Part shown: in pieces, positions 1 to 7,023 of the stretch | How the letters are laid out: each line of letters starts with the position of its first letter | How positions within the stretch are numbered: the first letter of the stretch is position 1 | Origin: Streptomyces sp. NBC_00683 | GTDB taxonomy: Bacteria; Actinomycetota; Actinomycetes; Streptomycetales; Streptomycetaceae | Reading direction: 5' to 3' | Length of the DNA: 64,000 nucleotides | NCBI RefSeq assembly: GCF_036226745.1 | Contig: NZ_CP109013.1 | Coordinates: 434,001 to 498,000, forward strand | The notes under the pieces: generated by a model | Told to the model about the DNA's origin: nothing | Seen by the model: the letters and a program-made list of their open reading frames with translations, nothing else | The model's database searches: none | Program-made: the position numbers and the translations under genes

Positions 1-390
1 CAGGCCGCCTCCCGCGCCTTCGGCGGCGTCTATCGCGAAGCGCTCAGGGAACTCGGCCTCACCTACCCCCAGTACCTCGCGATGATGGTCCTGTGGGAGC
101 ACGGCCCACTCCCGGTGAAAACGATCGGTGAGCGGCTGCACCTGGACTCCGGAACGCTGTCCCCGCTGCTCAAGAGGCTGGAAGCGGCCGGACTCGTCAA
201 GCGCGAACGCAGTCCGGAGGACGAACGGTCGGTCACCGTCCACCTCACCGGGGCTGGAACCGCGCTGCGCGAGCGCGCGCTGCCCGTTCCGCGCACGATC
301 CTCGGAGCCACGGGCATGTCGGTCCAGGAGATCCTCGCCCTGCAGGAGACCCTCGGACGGCTCACGGCCTCCCTGGGCCGGAACGACTGA
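1..390 (+). CDS. MarR/OhrR-like transcriptional regulator, 5' end missing
   Basis: The reading frame is open from the first base of the window and ends at 390, so the N-terminus lies outside. The visible 129 residues contain 'GLTYPQYLAMMVLWE', then a winged helix-turn-helix (recognition helix 'TLSPLLKRLEAAGLVKR') and the wing 'RERSPEDERSV'. This is the arrangement of the OhrR branch of the MarR family, which senses organic hydroperoxides through a Cys near the N-terminus. That Cys would lie in the missing part, so the OhrR assignment is by similarity of the visible part only. No ohr gene lies downstream in the window; a partner could sit to the left of it. Confidence 0.8.
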   Translation, partial: QAASRAFGGVYREALRELGLTYPQYLAMMVLWEHGPLPVKTIGERLHLDSGTLSPLLKRLEAAGLVKRERSPEDERSVTVHLTGAGTALRERALPVPRTILGATGMSVQEILALQETLGRLTASLGRND

Positions 391-485
391 GGACTCGCTC
401 GTCGCCCTCGCACCGGAACCGCAGCGGTCGCAGGAGTTTCCCCGCCGAAATAGGATGCACGTACTAACGCACCGCGGAGCGGCCC

Positions 486-1319
486 ATGAACCGGCGTCGA
501 ACTCCCAGATCAGCGAGCGCCGAGGACCTGCTCAGCACACTGCAGCACCTGACTGCCCGTGCCCGGCAGGAGGTGGAGCTGCACCAGGCGCGAGTCGAGC
601 TGGCCGGCGCCCTGCAGCGCAAGATGCTGCCTGCTGCGCTGCCCTCGCTGCCGGGGCTTCAGATCGCCGCCCGATACGCACCCGCCCGTGACGGGCTGGA
701 CATCGGCGGCGACTGGTACGACGCGTTCCTGCTTCCGGACGGCTCGCTCGGACTGGTCATAGGGGATGTCCAGGGTCACGACGTCGAGGCGGCGGCCTTC
801 ATGGGGCAGATACGCATCGCCATGCGCGCCATCGCCCTCTCGGCCAGCGATCCGGGCGAGGTCATGGGGCGGACGAACGACCTGATTCTCTCGGTGGACT
901 CCAGTCTCTTCGCCACATGCTCGTTCTTGCGGCTGGACCCCCTGACCGGGGACCTGCAGAGCGCGCGGGCCGGCCATGTGGCCAGTGTGTGGGCCACTAG
1001 CGACGGGCGGTCGGGGATCACGGCGGACGCGGGAGGACTCCCCCTGGGCATCGACGCCCACCAGCACTATCCGGTCACGCGGCGCACGCTGGCCGCCGAC
1101 GGATCCTTCGTCCTGGTCACCGACGGGGTCGTCGAAGGACCCTCGCTGTCGATCGGGGACGGCCTGGAGCGGGTCAGGCGGCTGGTGAGCTCCCACGCCG
1201 GGGCCACGGCCGAGGAACTGGCCGACAGGGTGCTCCGGGCAGGAGCCCTCACCGGCCACGAGGACGATGTGGCCGTCCTCGTCCTGCGTCACGAGCTTCG
1301 CCCGACAGGCGCCAGGTGA
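486..1319 (+). CDS. SpoIIE/RsbU-type PP2C serine phosphatase, stand-alone
   Basis: A 277-residue protein. It has a short helical lead (residues 10-45, 'ARQEVELHQARVELAGALQ') followed by a PPM/SpoIIE phosphatase domain. The metal-binding motifs are intact: GGDWYD at 74-79, GDVQGHD at 93-99, 'VTDGVVEG' and the C-terminal 'GHEDDVAVLVL'. Proteins of this family dephosphorylate anti-anti-sigma factors (STAS domain) in partner-switching cascades. No PAS, GAF or ATPase domain is attached, so the sensing input must come from elsewhere. The MASE1 membrane protein 54 bp downstream is the obvious candidate. The ATG has GGAG seven bases upstream. Confidence 0.88.
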   Translation: MNRRRTPRSASAEDLLSTLQHLTARARQEVELHQARVELAGALQRKMLPAALPSLPGLQIAARYAPARDGLDIGGDWYDAFLLPDGSLGLVIGDVQGHDVEAAAFMGQIRIAMRAIALSASDPGEVMGRTNDLILSVDSSLFATCSFLRLDPLTGDLQSARAGHVASVWATSDGRSGITADAGGLPLGIDAHQHYPVTRRTLAADGSFVLVTDGVVEGPSLSIGDGLERVRRLVSSHAGATAEELADRVLRAGALTGHEDDVAVLVLRHELRPTGAR

Positions 1320-1373
1320 CGTAGGGGCCGGGCCGCGCGTGTCACGGCCGCCTGCCGTCACGGGCGGTGTCTG

Positions 1374-2375
1374 ATGAGATGCGTGATCCGCAGCGAGGAA
1401 TCGAGACGTCGGACCCTGTTCGCCCTGCAGATGCTGGGCGTCACTGCTGCCTACTACGCGTCCGGACAGCTCGGTCTGTTCAGGCAGGTGACCGTGAACG
1501 GCGCCGTCGTGTCGCCGCTCTGGCCCCCTACGGGCATCGCCGTGGCCGCCCTGCTGTACCTGGGTATCCGGGTCTGGCCCGCGATCGCGGTCGGATCACT
1601 GCTCAGCGTCGTCTCGATCAGTGGCGAACTCAGCCTCTCGAGCGTCGGCATCGCGGTAGGCAGCACGCTGGCCCCCGTGTGTTCCTTTCTCGCGCTCCGC
1701 GCGGTGGGTTTCCGCAAGGAACTGGACCGCCTGCGCGACGGCGTCGCCCTCGTCTTCCTGGGAGCCATGGGCAGCATGCTCATCAGTGCGACCGTCGGTG
1801 CCGGAGTCCTGCTGCTCAACGGGAATCTCCCGTCGGGGAAGTTCTGGCCCGTCTGGTCGGCCTGGTGGGCCGGCGACACCATGGGAGTACTCATGGTCAC
1901 TCCGCTGCTGCTCGTCCTGCGTACGGCACGTATGCCCCGGCGTGGTGACCGGTGGGCGGAGCCCGCGGCACTGGCGGTGGTCACGGTGGTGCTTGCCGTG
2001 GTCGCCACCAGGAGTCCGCTGTCCATGATCTACCTCGTGTTCCCGCCGCTCGTCTGGGCCTCGCTGCGCTTCCAGCTGGCAGGCAGCGCCCCGTGCGCCC
2101 TCCTGGTCTCCGTCATGGCGATCATTTCCGGAACCGACCGGGTGGGGCCGTTCGAGGGCCACTCCTGGCTCGAGATCATGCTCAACCTCGCGATCCTCAA
2201 CGTCTGCGTGGCGCTCACCGCGCTGCTCCTGGCGGCGATCGTCGCGGAGCACAACAACATCCGCCGCGAGACGGAACTGGCGTGCGACGAGCTCGCCGCC
2301 CTGGTGGAGGAACTCGCGCCCCATCCGGCGCGACGCCGACCGGCCTGGCCGGATGAACGGCCCGGCTCGCTCTGA
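1374..2375 (+). CDS. MASE1-domain integral membrane sensor without effector
   Basis: A 333-residue polytopic membrane protein with about eight hydrophobic segments. It has the MASE1 features 'PLWPPTGIAVAALLYLG' near the start and 'WWAGDTMGVLMVTPLLL' near residue 165. MASE1 is a membrane sensor module usually joined to a histidine kinase, GGDEF or PP2C output. Here the protein stops after a short helix ('EHNNIRRETELACDELAALVEEL') and a basic tail, so no output domain is present. It follows the PP2C gene by 54 bp on the same strand, which suggests the two act as a split sensor/effector pair. The ribosome binding site is weak; an in-frame GTG at 1383 is an alternative start. Confidence 0.8.
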   Translation: MRCVIRSEESRRRTLFALQMLGVTAAYYASGQLGLFRQVTVNGAVVSPLWPPTGIAVAALLYLGIRVWPAIAVGSLLSVVSISGELSLSSVGIAVGSTLAPVCSFLALRAVGFRKELDRLRDGVALVFLGAMGSMLISATVGAGVLLLNGNLPSGKFWPVWSAWWAGDTMGVLMVTPLLLVLRTARMPRRGDRWAEPAALAVVTVVLAVVATRSPLSMIYLVFPPLVWASLRFQLAGSAPCALLVSVMAIISGTDRVGPFEGHSWLEIMLNLAILNVCVALTALLLAAIVAEHNNIRRETELACDELAALVEELAPHPARRRPAWPDERPGSL

Positions 2376-2399
2376 CCGCTGCGGGGACTCCGCTCGTGC

Positions 2400-3725
2400 T
2401 CAGCCCGTCTCGGCGACGTCCGTGCCGTTGCCTGTACCGGGGAAGTGGTGTGCGAGGAACTCGTTGCGGAACGTGCCCGTGGGGTCGAACCGGTGGGCGA
2501 GCAGCTCGAAATCGGCGTAGTGCCCGTACAAGGTGCGCAGCGTCCCCGGCCGGGTGGTGAACACCTTGCCCCAGTGCGGTCTGGCCCCGAACGGGGCCAG
2601 TGCTTCCTCGATTGCCGCCAGGACGGGCGTGACCGCTGCCGTGTCGGGCACCCAGGTGAAGTGGAAGGCCACGGAGTCGGTGCCCTGTGCGGGGCTCAGC
2701 CACAGGTCGTCGGCGGCCACCGTGCGGATCTCAGCGATCTGCAGAAGCGGCGCGATGCGCTCCCGGATGCGGTCCAGGGCTTCGTAGGCCGCGACCGCGT
2801 CCTGTCGGGCGACGAAGTACTCCGACTGGAGTTCCTCTCCGTTGCTCGGGGTGAATTCGAGGCGGAAGTGGGGAAGCCGGGCGTGCCAGGGTCCGGGGTC
2901 GCCCTGCTGCGGCGTGCAGTGCTTCGCCGGCATACCGGGAACGGGATGGCGCGGCCCGTCCGCGAGCGTCGCGCCGAGCCACTGGGGCGGCGCCGTACGG
3001 TGTCCGTCCCCGGTCACCCGCTGCTTGAGCCACACCTGGTCGATCGGTCCGTCCCGCCAGCGGGTGAACAGGCTCACGCTGTAGGCCTCGGCCATCACAT
3101 CGTCGAAGCCGGCGAGCAGCCGTTCCTGGGGCAGCCCCTCGTACACCCACTGCTGAACGTCGAACGCGGGAACGAGGTCCAGCGTCACGCGGGTCACGAT
3201 CCCCAGCGCGCCGAGGGAGACCACGGCGCCCGCGAAATCGGGGTCCCCCCTGCGCAGCGTCACCATGGTGCCGTCCGCCGTGACGAGCTCCAGTGCGCGC
3301 ACCGCACCCGCGAGGGAACGATTGCCCACGCCGGAGCCGTGGGTGCCCGTCGCACAGGCGCCCGCGACCGAGATGTGGGGCAGCGAGCCCAGGTTGTGCA
3401 GAGCGAATCCGCTTCGGTGCAGCGTCTCGGTCAGTTCGCCGAAGCGCAGCCCCGCGCTCACCGTCGCGGTGCCGGCCTTGCTGTCGATCTCGATCGAGCG
3501 GGGTAGTCCGGCTACGGATATCAGGTCGCCGTCGGTGTCGGCGACCGTGTTGAAGGAATGGCCGGTGCCCAGCGCCCGCACCGCGCTCCCGGCGGCAACG
3601 ATGCTCTGGAGCTCGGCAATCGTGGCGGGGGTGTGCAGCTGCCGGGCCCCGAAGGTGATGTTCCCTGCCCAGTTCCGCCGCGGGACCGTGCCCGCCGTAC
3701 CGGGGTTCGACGAATGATCGATCAT
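2400..3725 (-). CDS. aldO: FAD-linked alditol (xylitol) oxidase
   Basis: A 441-residue flavoprotein. The N-terminal PCMH FAD-binding domain shows 'ALGTGHSFNTVADTDGDL'; His56 aligns with the histidine that carries covalent FAD in Streptomyces AldO. 'LPHISVAGACATGTHGSGVG' binds the cofactor. The C-terminal ALO domain has 'EIRTVAADDLWLSP' and 'ARPHWGKVF', the substrate-binding Glu/Arg and Lys of AldO. The family oxidises xylitol, sorbitol and similar polyols at C1 with O2, giving aldose and H2O2. It is slightly longer than AldO (about 418 aa) at the N-terminus. It lies 53 bp downstream of the methyltransferase gene and converges with the MASE1 gene. Confidence 0.88.
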   Translation of the reverse strand: MIDHSSNPGTAGTVPRRNWAGNITFGARQLHTPATIAELQSIVAAGSAVRALGTGHSFNTVADTDGDLISVAGLPRSIEIDSKAGTATVSAGLRFGELTETLHRSGFALHNLGSLPHISVAGACATGTHGSGVGNRSLAGAVRALELVTADGTMVTLRRGDPDFAGAVVSLGALGIVTRVTLDLVPAFDVQQWVYEGLPQERLLAGFDDVMAEAYSVSLFTRWRDGPIDQVWLKQRVTGDGHRTAPPQWLGATLADGPRHPVPGMPAKHCTPQQGDPGPWHARLPHFRLEFTPSNGEELQSEYFVARQDAVAAYEALDRIRERIAPLLQIAEIRTVAADDLWLSPAQGTDSVAFHFTWVPDTAAVTPVLAAIEEALAPFGARPHWGKVFTTRPGTLRTLYGHYADFELLAHRFDPTGTFRNEFLAHHFPGTGNGTDVAETG

Positions 3726-3778
3726 GACTCGGGAGCTTACGCTCCGCCCGCCCGCGCCGGCCCGTGCCGCCCTTCGGC

Positions 3779-4582
3779 TCAGGCCTTGCGTCCGACACCG
3801 CTGACCGCGTGGCTCTGCGGGGCGTCGGGCCGGTCCTGACCGGGGTCGGGGCGCCAGGCCGACGTCCTGACGATGCCCGGCTCGACCACGTCAAGGCCGT
3901 GGAAGAACTCGGCGATGCGTGCGGGACTGCGCAGATGGTAGGAGCTCGCCGAGTTCTCGTTGTAGGCCTCGATGGCGCTGTTCAACGAGTCGCTCGTGTC
4001 GGTGCCGTCGGCGAGCGCCAGATAGCTCCCGGACGGCAGCCCTGCCAGCAGGCGGTCGACGAGCGCCCACGGGTCCTCCTCGTCGGGCAGCTGACCCATG
4101 ATGCCGAGCAGGGTGAGGCCGATCGGCCCGCCGAGATCCAGGGTCCGGGCGGCCTCTTCGAAGATGTGGCCCGTGTCGCGCACATCGGCGTCGATGTACG
4201 CGCAGGCGCCTTCGGGCGTACTGGTCAGGAGCGCCCGGGCGTGCGTCAGGACGAGCGGGTCGTTGTCGACGTACACGATCCGGGACTCGGGAGCCATCCA
4301 CTGGGCGACCTCGTGCGTGTTGTTCGCCGTGGGCAGCCCCGTGCCGATGTCGAGGAACTGACGGACTCCCGCCTCGCCGGCCAGGAATCGGACCGCGCGG
4401 GCCAGGAAGGCGCGCTGGTCACGGGCGATGCCCGCGATGTCCGGAAACATCCGCAGAATCATTTCGCCCACCGCCGCGTCGGCCGGGTAGTTGTCCTTCC
4501 CTCCGAGCAGGTAGTTCCATACGCGGGCGGAATGCGGCCGGTCCGACTGCAGGTCGGCCGACGGCTGTCCGGGAATGCTCAT
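3779..4582 (-). CDS. SAM-dependent methyltransferase, PF04672 (DUF574) type
   Basis: A 267-residue protein beginning MSIPGQ. An in-frame ATG at 4600 would add six residues but has no better ribosome site. The hallmarks are 'SARVWNYLLGGKDNYPAD' near the start, 'FLDIGTGLPTANNTHEVAQ' (SAM-binding loop) and 'RIVYVDNDPLVLTHARALL'. This family is expanded in Streptomyces and other actinobacteria, has a Rossmann methyltransferase fold and mostly has unknown substrates. The gene is transcribed away from a 43-bp palindrome at 4789-4831 and heads toward aldO. Confidence 0.9.
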   Translation of the reverse strand: MSIPGQPSADLQSDRPHSARVWNYLLGGKDNYPADAAVGEMILRMFPDIAGIARDQRAFLARAVRFLAGEAGVRQFLDIGTGLPTANNTHEVAQWMAPESRIVYVDNDPLVLTHARALLTSTPEGACAYIDADVRDTGHIFEEAARTLDLGGPIGLTLLGIMGQLPDEEDPWALVDRLLAGLPSGSYLALADGTDTSDSLNSAIEAYNENSASSYHLRSPARIAEFFHGLDVVEPGIVRTSAWRPDPGQDRPDAPQSHAVSGVGRKA

Positions 4583-4788
4583 GGCGAAAGCCTCACACAC
4601 TGCACCTTCGGGACACCGCTACGGCAGGAGTGAACGACCGGAGCGCTCCTCAGTAGGGCAGAGTCCGCCCGGACGGGGTGCGCAGGTCCAGCGGGGGCGG
4701 CCCCGTGGGGGGCGGCGGACGACGGACGATCTGGATGCGGCCCACTGCCACCACCTCCTCCTGGTAACCCGGTATTTGCCCACCCAGG

Positions 4789-4831
4789 CGCTCTTCACAC
4801 GTCCGGACCCGGTCCGGACGTGTGAAGAGCG
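4789..4831. repeat. Perfect 43-bp palindrome (21-bp arms, 1-base centre)
   Basis: The left arm 4789-4809 begins CGCTCTTCACACG and ends GTCCGGACC. The right arm 4811-4831 is its exact reverse complement; a single C at 4810 separates them. It sits in the divergent region between the methyltransferase (minus) and the small plus-strand gene at 4915, so a terminator role for either gene is unlikely. There is no T-run. It could be a cruciform, a high-affinity operator or the footprint of a mobile element. Confidence 0.9.
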
Positions 4832-4914
4832 TCCGGGGGCCTCCCGCGGATGCGGTCGCCGCGATGTGCGGTGACCCTTGACGGGAGGGGGACGCCGACC
4901 GGAGGAGAGCAGCC

Positions 4915-5109
4915 ATGTCCGCAATGGACAAGATCAAGAAAATGTTGAAGGGGCACGAGGACCAGGCCGGCAAGGGCGTCGACAAGGCGGGTGACATGGT
5001 CGACGGCAAGACCCAGGGGAAGTACCGCAGCCAGGTCGACACCGGCCAGGACAAGCTCAAGGACCAGCTCGGCGCCGACCGTGACAAGGACGACCCGCCC
5101 CGAACCTGA
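4915..5109 (+). CDS. Small Rv0909-like 'antitoxin' family protein
   Basis: A 64-residue hydrophilic protein rich in Lys, Asp and Gln: 'MDKIKKMLKGHEDQAGKGVD' followed by 'DMVDGKTQGKYRSQVDTGQD'. This pattern matches the Rv0909/MT0933-like family (PF14013), named after a mycobacterial antitoxin whose partner is an SRPBCC-fold toxin. No such toxin gene is adjacent here. In Streptomyces this family often stands alone, so an antitoxin role should not be assumed. A GGAGGAGAG ribosome site precedes the ATG. Confidence 0.75.
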   Translation: MSAMDKIKKMLKGHEDQAGKGVDKAGDMVDGKTQGKYRSQVDTGQDKLKDQLGADRDKDDPPRT

Positions 5110-5157
5110 CGGGAGAACGCCGGCCGCCTCGCCGGCCCCTTCCGCAGCACTCATATC

Positions 5158-5206
5158 CGCACGCCGGACCGGGTGACACGTTCGTGCCACCGAGGTCCGG
5201 CGTGCG
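5158..5206 (+). terminator. Candidate terminator hairpin after the Rv0909-like gene
   Basis: 13-bp arms CGCACGCCGGACC (5158-5170) and GGTCCGGCGTGCG (5194-5206) enclose a 23-base loop that has a smaller inner pairing (GGTG...CACC). It lies 49 bases past the stop at 5109 and before the next promoter region. There is no U-tract, as is common in Streptomyces. Confidence 0.5.
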
Positions 5207-5344
5207 GTGTGCCGCGCCGCGGCCGGCTGCTGCGGGGAAGAAGCTCGGAAGACCGGGCCCGGGATTCCTGTTATCGTCCCCGCCGCACGCCGTCTCCCGA
5301 GTGTGGGCAGTGACGGAACAGGATCCCGGAAGAGTGAGCACACC

Positions 5345-6928
5345 ATGGGCGAGGCACGCGAGACGGCGTTGATCAAGGCGGCGCAACAGGGGGACCTGCA
5401 GGCCCAGGACCAACTCGTCGCGTCGTACCTGCCGCTGGTCTACAACATTGTCGGCCGTGCCCTGAACGGCCACGCGGACGTCGACGACGTGGTGCAGGAG
5501 AGTGTGCTGCGCATGCTCAACGGTCTCCCCTCGCTCCGCTCCCCGGGGAGCTTCCGTTCGTGGTTCGTGGCCATCACCATGAACCAGATACGGGGGCACT
5601 GGCGTGAGCGAAGAACCGGGGACATATCCGCGGACCCGATGGAGGACGCGTACGACGTCGTCGATCCCGGCGCCGATTTCGTCGAGCTGACCATCGTCCG
5701 CCTCGGTCTGACCGGCCAGCGGCGCGAGGCCGCCGAGGCCACTCGCTGGCTGGACGAGGACGACCGCGCGCTGCTCTCGCTGTGGTGGCTGGAGACGGCC
5801 GGCGAGTTGTCCAGGGCCGAGGTCGCCGCCGCGCTCGAACTCTCCCCGCAGCACACCGCGGTACGCGTACAGCGGATGAAGGCCCAGCTGGAAGGGGCCA
5901 GGGTGGTGGTGCGCGCGCTGGCCGCGCGCCCGCGCTGCATCCTGCTGGAGGACCTCACCGCCGGGTGGGACGGAGTGCCGTCAGCCCTCTGGCGCAAGCG
6001 TATGGCCCGCCACGCGCGTGAGTGCACGGTGTGCTCGGGGCACGGGTCGGGCATGGTGCCGGCCGAGGGACTGCTGGTGGGTCTGGCTCTCGTTCCCCTG
6101 GCGGCGTCCGCCGCCGCGGGAGCGTCCGTGGCCGGTACGGACTTCCTGCCGGTTGCCGGAGCCACCCACCTCTCCGGTCCGGGGCGTGCCGAGCGGCGAC
6201 GGGGTCAGGTGCGGCGCCGCCGTCGCACCACCGTCACGGCGGGGCTGGTGGCGGTGATGGTCCTGGGCGGGGGAGGCACTGCGGTGCACCTCTACACGGA
6301 TGGGGAGGACGAGGGTCCGGCGACGGCTGTCGCGCCTCAGGCCGGCTCCTCCCCCTCGCTGTCCGCGCCGGAATCGCTGTCCGCTTCGCCTTCCCCCTCG
6401 CCGTCCTCCGCGTCGCCCTCTCCGTCGCCGTCCCGGACGAAGAAGAAGAGCGCCTCCCCCACCCCCAAGGCCGCTCCGAGCACGCGTGCACCGTCCTCGA
6501 AGCCTCCGGCCGCACCGGCGCCGAAGCCCGCGGACCCACCGCCGTCCTCGGCCGCCGAGGAGGTCACCGCCCTGGTCAACGCCGAGCGGGCGAAGGAGGG
6601 CTGCGCAGCGGTCCGCAGCAACAGCAAACTGGCCACGGCCGCGTCGCGGCATTCCGCCGACATGGTGTCGCGCGACTACTTCTCGCACACCTCCCCCGAC
6701 GGCTCGGACCCCGGCGACCGCATCACGGCGGCGGGCTACCGCTGGAGCACCTACGGCGAGAACATCGCGAAGGGGCAGAGCACTCCGGCCTCGGTGATGG
6801 ACTCCTGGATGAACAGCCCCGGCCACCGGGCGAACATCCTCAACTGCGCGTTCAAGGAGATCGGGGTCGGACGTGTGGACTCCTCCGGCGGCCCTGTGTG
6901 GACGCAGAACTTCGGAGCCGCCCTGTGA
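5345..6928 (+). CDS. Membrane-tethered ECF-like sigma factor fused to an extracytoplasmic CAP domain
   Basis: A 527-residue protein; the ATG at 5345 fits the start of the sigma domain, although the frame is open further upstream. Residues 20-90 form sigma region 2 ('DVDDVVQESVLRMLNGLPSL', 'FRSWFVAITMNQIRGHWRE'). Residues 135-190 form region 4 ('ELSRAEVAAALELSPQHTAV'). His223-x3-Cys227-x2-Cys230 matches the zinc-binding signature of ZAS anti-sigma factors. A hydrophobic stretch lies at 242-263. A very basic run (281-295) precedes a clear TM helix (297-316). A Ser/Pro/Lys linker (330-402) leads to a CAP/SCP domain (404-527) with 'HTSPDGSDPGDR', 'GENIA' and 'SPGHRANILN'. The order predicts a cytoplasmic sigma factor anchored to the membrane with a sensor or wall-binding domain outside. 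Release would need proteolysis or a conformational change; this mechanism is inferred. Confidence 0.85.
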   Translation: MGEARETALIKAAQQGDLQAQDQLVASYLPLVYNIVGRALNGHADVDDVVQESVLRMLNGLPSLRSPGSFRSWFVAITMNQIRGHWRERRTGDISADPMEDAYDVVDPGADFVELTIVRLGLTGQRREAAEATRWLDEDDRALLSLWWLETAGELSRAEVAAALELSPQHTAVRVQRMKAQLEGARVVVRALAARPRCILLEDLTAGWDGVPSALWRKRMARHARECTVCSGHGSGMVPAEGLLVGLALVPLAASAAAGASVAGTDFLPVAGATHLSGPGRAERRRGQVRRRRRTTVTAGLVAVMVLGGGGTAVHLYTDGEDEGPATAVAPQAGSSPSLSAPESLSASPSPSPSSASPSPSPSRTKKKSASPTPKAAPSTRAPSSKPPAAPAPKPADPPPSSAAEEVTALVNAERAKEGCAAVRSNSKLATAASRHSADMVSRDYFSHTSPDGSDPGDRITAAGYRWSTYGENIAKGQSTPASVMDSWMNSPGHRANILNCAFKEIGVGRVDSSGGPVWTQNFGAAL

Positions 6929-7023
6929 GGTCGCGCGTCCGGCGGGCCGTCATGTTCCGGAAACGAGCGGGTAGCACCCCCTCCACGTAAAGGATCTACG
7001 CTGGGGAGGCGCCCAGGCCGAAG

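Noticed and set aside
4915..5109. Complete toxin-antitoxin pair around the Rv0909-like gene
   Set aside because: No SRPBCC toxin or other small partner is adjacent; the neighbours are a methyltransferase and a sigma factor.
6300..6540. Long open frames on the other strand and frames within the Ser/Pro linker
   Set aside because: They arise from the high-GC, low-complexity linker of the sigma-CAP gene and show no protein family features.
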